Below are positions 17,113 to 29,294 of a stretch of 64,000 bases of DNA, in pieces. Both the position numbers and the translations under genes were made by a program. Origin of the DNA: Planctomycetota bacterium (GTDB lineage Bacteria; Planctomycetota; MHYJ01; WSZJ01; JACPWG01); contig JACPWG010000081.1 in the NCBI GenBank assembly GCA_016197205.1, positions 1 through 64,000 of the forward strand, in the 5' to 3' direction. The notes beneath the pieces are model-generated. The model was given only the letters and a program-made list of their open reading frames with translations, was not told the DNA's origin and did not search any database. How positions within the stretch are numbered: position 1 is the stretch's first letter; each line of letters begins with the position of its first letter.

Positions 17113-17158
17113 AAAAAAAAGCATGCGGGGCGCGGCCGGCCCTCCGGCGGCGCCCCGC
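17113..17158. terminator. Hairpin with A8 tract, possible terminator
   Basis: GCGGGGCGC (17125-17133) pairs with GCGCCCCGC (17150-17158). Eight A residues lie upstream on the plus strand, so a canonical T-tract exists only for minus-strand transcripts. Position just after the charged-protein gene suggests it ends that gene, but orientation is ambiguous. Confidence 0.4.
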
Positions 17159-17228
17159 TTCGTTCTCGCCTTCGTGTGTTCCTGCGATGACCCTGCCGCG
17201 ACCGACGGTTACGGCGCCGAGCAGAGAC

Positions 17229-17265
17229 GGCCCTCTCCCCGTGGGGGCGAGGGTCGGGAGAGGGG
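17229..17265. repeat. Dispersed palindrome family F, copy 1
   Basis: CCCTCTCCCC and GGGAGAGGGG arms around a GTGGGGGCGAGGGTC centre, in the 5' region of the histidine kinase gene. A second copy lies inside a coding region at 29467-29506. Confidence 0.7.
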
Positions 17266-17332
17266 AGCCACGAGCGCCTCCTCGAGGTTGGCATCCTTGG
17301 TTGCGGTTCTGCCGCGTTAGGGGAGCTCAAGC

Positions 17333-19420
17333 ATGCGGGCGGAGCTTCGGGTCTTGCGCGGCGACGGAAAAGGCCGCGCCTACGTCGTGCCCGTCGTCGG
17401 ACGGTTCACTCTCGGTCGCAGCCCGGAGTGCCACATCCAGATCAACGACGCCGGCGTGTCCTCGCTCCATTGCGTCCTCGACCGCTCGGGCGAAGTCGAC
17501 TACGTCGTGGACCAGGAGAGCCGGAACGGCACGTATCTGAACGGCCACGAGGTACAGCGCCACGCCCTCGGCGACGGCGACGTCCTGCGGCTCGGCGAGA
17601 CCGCTCTCCAATACCACCGCTTTCCCGACACGCCGAGCTCGGATACCGAGAAGCTCTCGGCCGACGACACGCCGTGGACGAAGGGGGAGGCCTCGATCTG
17701 CACGCGGATCCGCCTTCGGGACCGCTCGTTCTGGGAACGACTCGAGGAGACGGACGAAATCCTGGAGGTGCAGCGCCTGCGGCAGGTCCTGGCCGCCTTC
17801 GACAAGCTCGCCTCCCTTTCCCACCGTAATCCCGCCCTCGAAGAAATCCTCATCGCCGGGTTGGAGCTGTCGCTCGAGGCCTTCGCCGCGGACCGCGCCG
17901 CCGTCATCCTGGTCCCCCGGCTGCCCGCGTTCCCAGGGGTCGAGCTGGTACGCCGCCGGGGAGAGGCCGGCGGGACCATGGTCATTTCGCGCACGGTGGT
18001 CGAGACGTGCCTCTCCGAAGGCGTGTCGGTCCTGACGATGCTGGGCGGTCCCTCCCCCATCCCCGCCACCAAGAGCATCCTGGCCATGGGGATCAAGTGC
18101 GTCCTCTGCGTCCCGATCGAGTCGGAGAGCAGGATCCTCGGCGTCCTCTACTTGGACATGCTCAGCGAGAGTCGCCATTTCCGCAAGGGAGACCTGGAGC
18201 CCCTGGCCGCCCTCGCCTCCCTCCTGGGCACGCTCGCCGAAAAACACATCCTCCAAAGCCGGGTCCGGGAGAGCGAACACCGCCTGGGGTACGTGCTCGA
18301 ACACGTCCCGGTCGGCATCTTCGTCACGAACACCGCAGGCGTCTTCACCCTCTGGAGCCGACACTGCGAGCGGCTCTTCGGCTTCGCGGCCGCCGAGGTG
18401 GTAGGCATCGCCGGGCTGGCCCAGCTCCTCGGAGGGACGGAGAGCGCGCAGGCCGCCCTCGCGCAAGTCGCGGGCGACACCGTGCTCGAGAACGAGCGGG
18501 AGTTCGCCAGGAAGGACGGCTCCAACTTTCTGGGCGCGCTGACGCTCAAGCGGTTTCTTGACGCGGAGGGGACCTCGATCGGGTGTACGGGCATGGTCCT
18601 GGACGTCACGGAGCGGCACGCGCTCGAGGACGAGCTGTCGCGCGAAGAAAAAATGGCCCTCCTCGGACTCCTGGTCGCGGGCGTTTCGCATGATTTCAAG
18701 AACGTGCTCACGCCGCTTCATGGCCACGTGCAGCTCGCGCGCTATCGTCCGGAAACGACCCCCAAGCTGGTGTCGGCGGTCGAGACCGCGGTGAAGCAGG
18801 GGCTCGCCCTCACGGACTCCCTCCTCGCCTATTCCCGCCAGCGCGAGGAGCGGGTAACGCCCACCGACCCCGCGAAGCTCGTGGACGGGGCGCTCTCTCT
18901 CCTGCTTCAGGAATTGGAGCATCGGGGCATCACGGTAGCGTGGACCCCGGGACCCGCGGCGATGGTCCTCGCAAACCCCGGCCTGCTCCAGAGCGTCTTC
19001 ATGAACCTGATGTTGAACGCGAAGGAGGCGATGCCCAAGGGTGGCACGCTGGCCATCACGGTGGAGTCGGAGCCTTCGTCCCTCCGGATCAAGTTCGCCG
19101 ACACGGGCGTGGGGATGTCCGCGGAAGTCCGCGAGCGCCTGTTCCAGCCCTTCGCCACCACCAAGACCGGGTCGGGCGGAGGACGGCGCGGGATGGGCCT
19201 CGGCCTCTACATGTCCCGCCAGACCGTGCTCCGCCACGGCGGCGAAATGGAGTGCGAAAGCGTCCTGGGCCAGGGCACGAGCTTCACGATCCGGCTGCCG
19301 CTCGCACCGACGCAGGCGGCCGCGTCAACGGCTACGCCCGCGCCCCCCGCGTCCCCCGCGTCCCCCGCGTCCCCCGCGTCCCCCGCGCCGCCCGCGTTCC
19401 CCGCGTCGCCCGTGTCCTAA
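17333..19420 (+). CDS. FHA-GAF-PAS sensor histidine kinase, 695 aa
   Basis: Soluble hybrid sensor. FHA domain about 22-100 (GRFTLGRSPECHIQI, SSLHCVL, SRNGTYLNG) should bind phosphothreonine, linking it to the Ser/Thr kinases nearby. GAF about 160-310; PAS about 325-430 (VLEHVPVGIFVTNTAGVFTL). The HisKA segment holds VAGVSHDFKNVLTP (phospho-acceptor His near 452; HDFKN replaces the usual HE(I/L)xN, as in NtrB-like kinases), then N-box NLMLNAKEAM, G1 DTGVGM and G2 GMGLGLYM. The C-terminus is a PAS-P-A-S repeat tail from a reiterated CCCGCGTCC sequence. No receiver domain or adjacent response regulator gene is seen. GGGGAG lies 7 nt before the ATG. Confidence 0.93.
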   Translation: MRAELRVLRGDGKGRAYVVPVVGRFTLGRSPECHIQINDAGVSSLHCVLDRSGEVDYVVDQESRNGTYLNGHEVQRHALGDGDVLRLGETALQYHRFPDTPSSDTEKLSADDTPWTKGEASICTRIRLRDRSFWERLEETDEILEVQRLRQVLAAFDKLASLSHRNPALEEILIAGLELSLEAFAADRAAVILVPRLPAFPGVELVRRRGEAGGTMVISRTVVETCLSEGVSVLTMLGGPSPIPATKSILAMGIKCVLCVPIESESRILGVLYLDMLSESRHFRKGDLEPLAALASLLGTLAEKHILQSRVRESEHRLGYVLEHVPVGIFVTNTAGVFTLWSRHCERLFGFAAAEVVGIAGLAQLLGGTESAQAALAQVAGDTVLENEREFARKDGSNFLGALTLKRFLDAEGTSIGCTGMVLDVTERHALEDELSREEKMALLGLLVAGVSHDFKNVLTPLHGHVQLARYRPETTPKLVSAVETAVKQGLALTDSLLAYSRQREERVTPTDPAKLVDGALSLLLQELEHRGITVAWTPGPAAMVLANPGLLQSVFMNLMLNAKEAMPKGGTLAITVESEPSSLRIKFADTGVGMSAEVRERLFQPFATTKTGSGGGRRGMGLGLYMSRQTVLRHGGEMECESVLGQGTSFTIRLPLAPTQAAASTATPAPPASPASPASPASPAPPAFPASPVS

Positions 19421-19439
19421 CGCGGCCGGTAGCCGCACT

Positions 19440-19923
19440 GACCCATGACCAAGCTCCAATGACCAATCAATGACGAAGCCTAAATGACCAAACTGAACAT
19501 GTGACCGGCGTTGGGTCCGCGGCGCCGTCATCCTTCCTCGCTGCTGGAGCGCAAGCCCTTGGTCATTGGACCCCTACCGTTCGGGAGGGTGAGTTCTCGC
19601 CAAGAAGTTCGGCCTGGCTCAAACTGCCGCCGACATCATGCGAGGCCGACTACGAGGGTCCGCTTCGTGGGCACGGCAGCGCCGTGCCCCTACGGATCGC
19701 AGGCGATCGCGAGCGTAGCCGGGATTTGAACCATGCCCTGAGTCCCGAGTCCATGGACGGCCCGAGTTGAAAATTGAGCCTTGAGGCTTGATTGAGCCTT
19801 GAGCATTGAACATTGCGCCTTCGCCTTGGTCTTTGGGTTTCGGGCGCGAGCGCCGACTTGGTCATTGGTCATTTAGACATTGATTGGTCCTTGGAAATTG
19901 GTCCTTGATCATTGGTCATTATC
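19440..19923. repeat. Repeat cluster: ATTGGTCATT-type tracts flanking element A copy 1
   Basis: Tracts of TGACCAATGACC-like units (19440-19499) and TTGAGCATTGAACATTG / TTGGTCATTGGTCATT-like units (19765-19923) flank a family-A element (19616-19741: core GGGCACGGCAGCGCCGTGCCC at 19669-19689, right end TTTGAACCATGCC). There is no gene between 19421 and 20000. Confidence 0.8.
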
Positions 19924-19933
19924 CTCGTAAGAT
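19905..19933 (+). promoter_or_regulatory. Promoter candidate overlapping a repeat tract
   Basis: TTGATC (19905-19910) and TAAGAT (19928-19933) with a 17-nt spacer. The -35 box and most of the spacer belong to the ATTGGTCATT repeat; the kinase start follows 68 nt downstream. Confidence 0.5.
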
Positions 19934-20000
19934 TTGCGCATGCGACGCAAGTGGGGCGGAGGAATAACATGCCCCCTCGCCGCGTCCATCGAGGCCTTCC

Positions 20001-22580
<2,580 letters not shown>

Positions 22581-22660
22581 GCGGACCGCGCGCGTGCCGC
22601 GCCCCTGTGCCCTGTGCAACCGCCACTCGCCCCGGGGCTGGCCAAGCTGAAGCACGCATT

Positions 22661-22840
22661 TCCGAACCGCGACCGTCAGGGAGCGGTCTCGCGGCCCCCG
22701 CAGGCCACGCCCCGATCGCATGCCCCCACAGGCGCTCGACCGTGTTCCCGGTCCCAGGCACGCCCGAACCCAACGTGCCCCACTCGAACCACGCGTCGCC
22801 GGCGCACGCCTCGAGACCGCTCGCCCACGCTCGCGGTTCC
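22661..22840. repeat. Family C repeats as an inverted pair
   Basis: GAACCGCGACCGTCAGGGAG with CGGTCTC (22661-22694) and its inverted form GAGACCGCTCGCCCACGCTC with GCGGTTCC (22813-22840), 118 bp apart. Other copies are at 30281 and 35369. No gene lies between 22581 and 22966. Confidence 0.75.
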
Positions 22841-22894
22841 GTCAGGCTGCGCCCCACTCGCAACTGCTCGCCCACCCACAACCCCCGAATTCGC

Positions 22895-22923
22895 TTGCGT
22901 TTCGTTTCGTTACGCGTTACGAT
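22895..22923 (+). promoter_or_regulatory. Promoter candidate for the kinase-sigma54 regulator
   Basis: TTGCGT (22895-22900) and TACGAT (22918-22923) with 17 nt between. The spacer holds direct TTTCG repeats and the downstream edge an inverted CGAAAC, which could be an operator. Confidence 0.4.
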
Positions 22924-22966
22924 TCGAAACAACCAAACCCAAGCGGCCCGGGAGGCTTACGTCCCC

Positions 22967-25900
22967 ATGGTTCATCCGGTCGTCAATCACCGGTATCGTC
23001 TGGTCCGGCTGCTGGGGGAGGGCGGAACCGGCCGGGTCTACCTCGCCGAGGACCTGATCGAGGACCGCCGACCCGTCGGTTTCAAGACCCTTTCCCCCCG
23101 CCTCTCGCCGGTCGAGTTGATCGAGTATTTCAAGACCGAGTTCCGCTCCCTCGCCCGCCTGCGCCACCCGAATCTCGCCGAAGTGTACGACTTCGGCACC
23201 GTCACCGTCGTCGCCCCGCACCGCCCCGACGAGTGGCCGCTGTACCCTGGCTCTCTTTTTTTCACCATGGAGTACATCCCCGGCTCGGACTGCTTCGGCG
23301 GGACCGCCGGGATGGCGTACGATGCGCTGTTCGAAGTGCTCGTCCAGGTCTGCCGCGGCCTCGAGTACATCCATTCGCGCGGCGTCATCCATTACGACAT
23401 CAAGCCGTCGAACATCCTCATCTCGGGCCCGGGAATCTCCGCTTCGATTCCGATCCATCCGGCCTCGCTCGCGGACGAAACCGTGCTCCTGCCCTCGGAG
23501 GCCCTCGTCGATTTCCGGCCTCGTGCGCTCACGACGCCGCGTCCGCAACCGCCGCCGGGCGAGCCGGCCCCCGCGGCCGCCGCCACGCCCACTCCCGCCC
23601 CCGCCCCCACCGCGACCCGGCCCACCAAACTGAAGACCGAGCGGCCGGCCCCGCTCAAGACCGATCGACCGCTCCCTCCGCTGCTGACGCCGCCCGCGCT
23701 CCCCCTGCCCCCGCGGCCCTTCCAGGTCAAAATCCTGGACTTCGGCCTCGCGGGCGCCGGGATGCAGGCCAACGAGGCACGGCCGAAAGGGACGGTCCAC
23801 TACATGGCCCCCGAGCTTTTCAAAGGCGTGCCCATCGACCGCCGCGCCGACCTCTACTCGCTCGGCATCCTCCTCTACCAGCTCGTCACGCGCAAGCTCC
23901 CCTTCCAGGGCAACACGACCCTCGCCATCGCCCGCAAGCACCTCGAGGACGCGCCCGAGCCCCCTCGCCTCCACCGCGCCGATCTCCCGCCCGGCCTGGA
24001 GTCCGTCATCCTTCGCTTGATCGCCAAGGAGCCCGCGGACCGCTTCGCCAGCGCGAACCAGGTCATCCGCGCCCTCTCCGAGACGGCCGGCCGGCCGTTC
24101 GAGCTGGAGACCCGTTCGACGCGCGAGTCGTACATCCTCACCGGTCGCTTCGTGGGCCGCGAACCGGAAATGGACTACGTCCAGGAGTGTTTCGACCGGC
24201 TCGTCGGGGACCTGCACCCCGGCCCGCTCGACGGGGAGGAGCCGGCCCAGGAGCCGCTCCCCTCGACGACGGTCGCAAGCCCGCCGCGCGAGGCGACCCC
24301 CAGGCCCTCGCGCTACGCGACCCCGCCGATCGCGGCGCAGCGCGAGCCGCGCAAGGTCCCGCCGGTGAACAACGTCGTCCTCCTCGCCGGCGAGACCGGG
24401 ATCGGCAAGCGGCGCGTCCTCGAGGAGTTCAAGCACTACGCGCAGTTGAGCGGCTCCCAGGTCTATGAAAGCGGTTGCCGCGAAGAGGGGGGCCTCCCGT
24501 TCGAGCCCTTCCTGCCGCTCTTCCGCCACGCGCTCGAGGTCGTCCGTTCCGACGAGGAACTGCTCGACCGCTACGCGCGCGAGCTGGCGATCGTGGTGCC
24601 CGACCGCGTACACCGCCGCTCGGACCGCGCGTCGCTCGAGGGGGACCGGGAGCGGATCCGTCTCGTGTCGAAGCTCGGGGAGTTTCTGCTGGAGGTCGGC
24701 GCGCGCGTCCCGCTCTGCCTGGGCATCCGCGACCTGCAGGGGATCGACCAGGTGAGCGGGGAACTGCTCCGCTACCTCGCCCATCGCCTGCACGTCCTGC
24801 GGCGGGAGTACCACGCGGCCCTCGCGGAGGACTCGCTCGCCGCGGCGTCCCCCCCCGGCGGGGCGGCCGCGGCCGGCGCGTCCGTGGGCGTGGGCGCGAG
24901 CGTCGGCGCCGCGTCGCAAGAGGCGGAAGAGCCGCTTTCCGTCGAAGCGCCGTCCGGCGCCGCCGACGACCTGGACGACTCCGAGGAGCTGCTCCCCCGC
25001 CTGGCCGAAGAGAGCGATCCCCTGCCCCCGGTCCTGATCGTCGCGGCGTACGACACCGAGGCGATCCGCGGCCGACCCGCGGAGTCCCTGGTGGCCGAGC
25101 TGACCGCCAGCGGCAGCGCGCGCGAGCTGCGGCTGCTCCCGCTCACCCCGGCCGACATCGAGACCCTGGTCGGCTCGATGATCGGGCTCTCGAAGATCCC
25201 CGCGGCCCTGCGCGACGTGGCCGTGCGCGTCTCGGGCGGCAACCCGCTCTTTCTCGGCGAGTTGATGAAGTCCCTCGTCGAGGAGGAAGTCCTCCCCTTC
25301 GAGGGGGGCGGCTGGACGGTCAAGGAGGACCGGCTGGCCGCGATGAGCCTCCCCTCGGGCGTGGAGGCCGTGGTCCGGCGCCGCCTCGGTCGCCTCGAGC
25401 CCGCGGCGAAAACCCTCCTCGAACACCTCGCCGCGTACCAGCGCGAGCTCCCCGTGGAATTCTTGTCGCGACTGGGGGCCGAGGTCGTCGACGCGCAGCC
25501 CGCGCTTTCCCAGCTTGAGCGGCAGGGCATCCTGCTGCGGGAACGCACTCCGACCGGGCCGCGCCTCCGCTTCGTCCACCCGACCACGCGCGAGTTCCTC
25601 TACGCCGAAATCCCGGAAGACCGCCGGAAGGAACTCCACGACCGCATCGCCCACTTGCTGTACCAGGTGTACCCGCCGGACCGCCGCGGCGAAAAGGCCG
25701 AGGAGATCGCCTTTCACCTGTTGCGCGGTCGCGGCCCGCGCCGAGCCATCGAGCCGCTGCTCTCCGCCGCTGACCGGGCGCGGAAAAGCTGGGCCAACGA
25801 CAAGGCGATCGAGCTGTACGAAAAGGCGCTCTCGCTCGTGGACCCCGCCCGGATCGACCGTCGCAACTCCATCCTGGAAGGGCTCGCGGCGGCGAGCGCG

Positions 25901-28900
25901 CGCGTGGGCAGGTACGACGCCGCCATCGCCGCGTATCGGGACGTCCTTTCGAAGACCACCGAGCGCGAGGCGGAGGCGTGGCTCCACTTACGGATCGCGG
26001 AGTGCCACGGCAAGAAAGGGGAGCTGGAGCCGGCGAACGAGTGGATCGACCGCGGGCTCGAGCGCGTCGGTTCGGAGAAGACGCTCGTTTCCGTGAAGCT
26101 CCTGCACCAGCGCGCCTGGCTCGCCGTGCAACGCGGGATCTGCGACCAGGGGCTCGAGCTGGCGCGCAAGGCCCTCGTCGTGGCGGAGGCCCTGGCCGAC
26201 GAGGAAACGCAGGCCGCGCTCCACAACGTGCTCGGCGTCGGGCATCTGTACCAGGGGAAATTCGAGGAGAGCCGGGAGGCCCTCGAACGCTCGATCGCCC
26301 TCCACCTCAAGAACGACAACCTCCAGGGGCTCGGCGACGGCCGGAACAACCTCGCCGCCTTGTACGGCTACATGGGGGACCACGAGCGCTCCCTCGAGGA
26401 GCAAAAAAAAGTCTTCTCCCTGCGGGAGCGGATCGGGGACCGCTGGGGGATGGTGCTCTCGCTCGGCAACCTCGGCGTGGCGACGCACGCGCTCGAGCGC
26501 AACGACGACGCCATGCAGTATTTCAAGCGCAGCCTCGCCCTCCGCGACGAGATCGGCATGACCCACGGCCGGGCGAGCACCTGGCTCAACATGGGAAACA
26601 TCCATTTCGACCAGGGCCGGCTCGGCGAGGCCCTCCGCTCCCTCGACCGCGCGCTCGCCCTCTTCCGCGCGCAGGGAGACGCGCAGGGGGAGGCGATCGC
26701 GCTCGAAAACCTCGCCCACCTCTACGCGTACCTCGGCGCCCCGGCCCGGGGCCGCGAGTGCCTCGTCCCCGCGCTGGCGACCGCGCGGCGGCTGAAGCTC
26801 CCGCGCGAGGAGGCGCTGCTGGCCCGCATCGAAGGGGAGTTGGCCGTGCTCGACCGGGCGTGGCCCGCGGCCGCGGCGGCCTTCGCGCGGGCGCGCGAGC
26901 AGTACGAGCGGCTCGGCAGCGCGGTCGAGGTCTACCGGACCGACCTCCTGGCGGCCCAGGCTCTGGTGGAGCAGGGGGACCTCGCGAGCGCCCAGGCGGC
27001 ACTCCGCGCGGTCGAGGAGCGGGCCAAGGGGGCCGTCCCCGAGCCTCTCCGCGCGCTCTTCTACCTGCTTCGCTCCCGGGTCACGCCCGGCCAGAGCCTC
27101 GCCCTCCTCGAGGTGGCGCGGAAGCGGCTCGAGGGACGCGACCTGCCCGAGCCCGCCTGGCGCGTCCACCACGCCCTCGCCACCTGTCTGCGGGACCGGG
27201 GGAAGCCCGTGCCCGCCACCGATCATTTTGTCCGCGCCCTCGAAATCCTGCGCGGTGTGCACGACTCGCTGCCCGAGGCCTATCGCTCCGGCTTCCTTGC
27301 CGTACGCGAACGACGCGCGCTCCTCACCGACGCCCGCGAGTTCGCCGCCTCCACCGGCCTCCTCCCCGAGGGGCAGTACCGCGATTTCTACGAGAAAGGA
27401 ACCCTCATGCCCATGAAGGAAGAGCTGCCCGAGGTCGACGGGACCCGGAAGCGCCTCCAGGTCGCGATCACGCTGCTCAAGGAGGAAAACAAGAACCTCC
27501 TCAAGCTCATGGAAATCAACAAGCGGCTGCTCGCGGAGCTGGACCTGTCGCCGCTGCTGGAGTTCATCATGGGGACCGCGATCGAGCTGACCCACGCGGA
27601 ACGGGGCTTCCTCATCCTGGTCGACGCGAAGGGGCGCATGAATTTCGAGGTCGCCCGGAACATCGACAAGGAGGCGATCGAGAAGCCCGAAATGCAGGTC
27701 TCCCACTCGATCGCGCAGGAGGTCGCCAAGAGCGGCGAGGCGGTGATCACCTCCGACGCCCAGCAGGACCAGCGCTTCTCCCTGTCCGAGTCGGTGCGCG
27801 ACCTGCGCCTCTCGTCCGTGCTCTGCGTCCCGCTCCGCGGCCGGACCAACACCCAGGGCGCGCTCTACATCGAGAACCGCACGACGCAGGGGTTCTTCAC
27901 GGAGAAGGACAAGGAGCTCCTGGAAGCCTTCAGCGACCAAGCCTCGATCGCCGTGGAAAACGCGCGCCTCTACCAGGACAACGTCCAGAAGCAGAAGGAC
28001 CTGGCCAAGTCCAAGGCCGAGGTCGAAGGCCTGAACAAGCAGCTCGAGGAGGCCAACCGCAAGCTGCAGGAGAAGGTGCAGGTCCAGGGGGCGGAACTGG
28101 AGGAGGTGAAGGAGATCCTCGAGGTCAAGACGCGCGAACTCACCGTCAAGTACAACTACCAGAACATCGTCGCCCGGTCGCCGAAAATGCGGGACGTCTT
28201 CATGCTCCTCGACCGCGTGACGGACAGCGCCCTGCCGGTGGTCATTCACGGTGAGAGCGGGACGGGGAAGGAGCTGGTCGCCAAGGCGATCCACTTCAAC
28301 GGCCCGCGCAAGGGGAAGCACTTCGCCGCCGAGAACTGCGCGGCCCTCACCGAGACGCTGCTCGAGAGCGAGCTTTTCGGGTATGTGAAGGGGGCGTTCA
28401 CGGGGGCGGATCGGGACCGGAAAGGACTCTTCGAGATCGCGCACGGCGGAACGCTCTTCCTCGACGAAATCGGCGACATGTCGGTGGACATGCAGAAGAA
28501 GCTCCTCCGGACGCTGGAGTCGGGGGAGCTGCGGCGGGTGGGCGGGAAAGACGTCATCAAGGTGGACGTGCGCATCATCGGCGCGTCGAACAAGGACCTG
28601 AAGGCGCTCACCGAGCAGCAGCTCTTCCGGGAGGACCTCTACTACCGGCTGAACGTCTTCCAGGTGAAGCTGCCCCCGCTCCGGGACCGGAAGGAGGACA
28701 TCCCTCTGCTCGTCAACTACCTGCTCGGGGAATTCGCCACGGAGTCGAAGACGCCGAAGAAGTCGGTGGACGCGGCCGCGATGGGGCTCTTGATCGACTA
28801 CAACTGGCCCGGGAACATCCGCGAGCTGAAAAACATCATCCGGGGCGTGGCGAGCCTCTCGGATGCCACGCAGCTCGGCGTGAAGGACTTCGTGGACAAG

Positions 28901-29110
28901 ATCCCGGTCATCGACCGGCGAAATGCGAAAGAGGAGGCCTCCTCCACCACCGTGGGGCCGCAGGGCCAGTATTTGTCGATCGACGAGTACACGCGGCAAT
29001 TCATCGTTCAGCACCAGGACAAGATGTCCGATACGGACATTGCGAAGGTGCTCGGGATCTCGCGGAAGACGCTCTGGGAAAAGCGGAAAAAGTGGGAGAT
29101 CCCGAAGTAG
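22967..29110 (+). CDS. Kinase-AAA-TPR-GAF-sigma54 activator fusion, 2047 aa
   Basis: Domains in order: Ser/Thr kinase about 10-375 (GEGGTGRVYLAED, Lys in VGFKTL, VIHYDIKPSN, LDFGLAG) with a Pro-rich insert of about 100 residues between the catalytic loop and DFG; STAND-like AAA ATPase about 400-830 (GETGIGKRR Walker A); about 15 TPRs to 1420; GAF about 1526-1664; coiled coil about 1668-1724; sigma-54 AAA+ domain about 1733-1965 (GESGTGKE, intact GAFTGAD loop, LFLDEIGDM); Fis-type HTH at the end (SDTDIAKVLGISRKTLW). It should be a transcription activator for sigma-54 promoters controlled through its kinase and sensor parts. GGGAGG lies 11 nt before the ATG; an earlier in-frame start would translate intergenic repeats. 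Confidence 0.93.
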   Translation: MVHPVVNHRYRLVRLLGEGGTGRVYLAEDLIEDRRPVGFKTLSPRLSPVELIEYFKTEFRSLARLRHPNLAEVYDFGTVTVVAPHRPDEWPLYPGSLFFTMEYIPGSDCFGGTAGMAYDALFEVLVQVCRGLEYIHSRGVIHYDIKPSNILISGPGISASIPIHPASLADETVLLPSEALVDFRPRALTTPRPQPPPGEPAPAAAATPTPAPAPTATRPTKLKTERPAPLKTDRPLPPLLTPPALPLPPRPFQVKILDFGLAGAGMQANEARPKGTVHYMAPELFKGVPIDRRADLYSLGILLYQLVTRKLPFQGNTTLAIARKHLEDAPEPPRLHRADLPPGLESVILRLIAKEPADRFASANQVIRALSETAGRPFELETRSTRESYILTGRFVGREPEMDYVQECFDRLVGDLHPGPLDGEEPAQEPLPSTTVASPPREATPRPSRYATPPIAAQREPRKVPPVNNVVLLAGETGIGKRRVLEEFKHYAQLSGSQVYESGCREEGGLPFEPFLPLFRHALEVVRSDEELLDRYARELAIVVPDRVHRRSDRASLEGDRERIRLVSKLGEFLLEVGARVPLCLGIRDLQGIDQVSGELLRYLAHRLHVLRREYHAALAEDSLAAASPPGGAAAAGASVGVGASVGAASQEAEEPLSVEAPSGAADDLDDSEELLPRLAEESDPLPPVLIVAAYDTEAIRGRPAESLVAELTASGSARELRLLPLTPADIETLVGSMIGLSKIPAALRDVAVRVSGGNPLFLGELMKSLVEEEVLPFEGGGWTVKEDRLAAMSLPSGVEAVVRRRLGRLEPAAKTLLEHLAAYQRELPVEFLSRLGAEVVDAQPALSQLERQGILLRERTPTGPRLRFVHPTTREFLYAEIPEDRRKELHDRIAHLLYQVYPPDRRGEKAEEIAFHLLRGRGPRRAIEPLLSAADRARKSWANDKAIELYEKALSLVDPARIDRRNSILEGLAAASARVGRYDAAIAAYRDVLSKTTEREAEAWLHLRIAECHGKKGELEPANEWIDRGLERVGSEKTLVSVKLLHQRAWLAVQRGICDQGLELARKALVVAEALADEETQAALHNVLGVGHLYQGKFEESREALERSIALHLKNDNLQGLGDGRNNLAALYGYMGDHERSLEEQKKVFSLRERIGDRWGMVLSLGNLGVATHALERNDDAMQYFKRSLALRDEIGMTHGRASTWLNMGNIHFDQGRLGEALRSLDRALALFRAQGDAQGEAIALENLAHLYAYLGAPARGRECLVPALATARRLKLPREEALLARIEGELAVLDRAWPAAAAAFARAREQYERLGSAVEVYRTDLLAAQALVEQGDLASAQAALRAVEERAKGAVPEPLRALFYLLRSRVTPGQSLALLEVARKRLEGRDLPEPAWRVHHALATCLRDRGKPVPATDHFVRALEILRGVHDSLPEAYRSGFLAVRERRALLTDAREFAASTGLLPEGQYRDFYEKGTLMPMKEELPEVDGTRKRLQVAITLLKEENKNLLKLMEINKRLLAELDLSPLLEFIMGTAIELTHAERGFLILVDAKGRMNFEVARNIDKEAIEKPEMQVSHSIAQEVAKSGEAVITSDAQQDQRFSLSESVRDLRLSSVLCVPLRGRTNTQGALYIENRTTQGFFTEKDKELLEAFSDQASIAVENARLYQDNVQKQKDLAKSKAEVEGLNKQLEEANRKLQEKVQVQGAELEEVKEILEVKTRELTVKYNYQNIVARSPKMRDVFMLLDRVTDSALPVVIHGESGTGKELVAKAIHFNGPRKGKHFAAENCAALTETLLESELFGYVKGAFTGADRDRKGLFEIAHGGTLFLDEIGDMSVDMQKKLLRTLESGELRRVGGKDVIKVDVRIIGASNKDLKALTEQQLFREDLYYRLNVFQVKLPPLRDRKEDIPLLVNYLLGEFATESKTPKKSVDAAAMGLLIDYNWPGNIRELKNIIRGVASLSDATQLGVKDFVDKIPVIDRRNAKEEASSTTVGPQGQYLSIDEYTRQFIVQHQDKMSDTDIAKVLGISRKTLWEKRKKWEIPK

Positions 29111-29198
29111 GGGGGGACGGGCGCTTGCTGATTTCGGGCTCCGGCGAAGCAGGAGACCTGGAGCCTGCGCGCGGCGGGTTCGGTCTGCCAACCCCACC

Positions 29199-29222
29199 GT
29201 TCGTAGTTCCGCCTTCAGGCGG
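29199..29222 (-). repeat. Dispersed repeat family B, copy 2
   Basis: GTTCGTAGTTCCGCCTTCAG followed by GCGG, inverted relative to copy 1, between the sigma-54 regulator and the lipoprotein gene. Confidence 0.8.
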
Positions 29223-29294
29223 ACCGAACTCGGCCGGCGTGTTCGAGACACGCTCCGTTTTGGGCCCGCGAGCGGCCCCGTGACGAGGTGAAAC

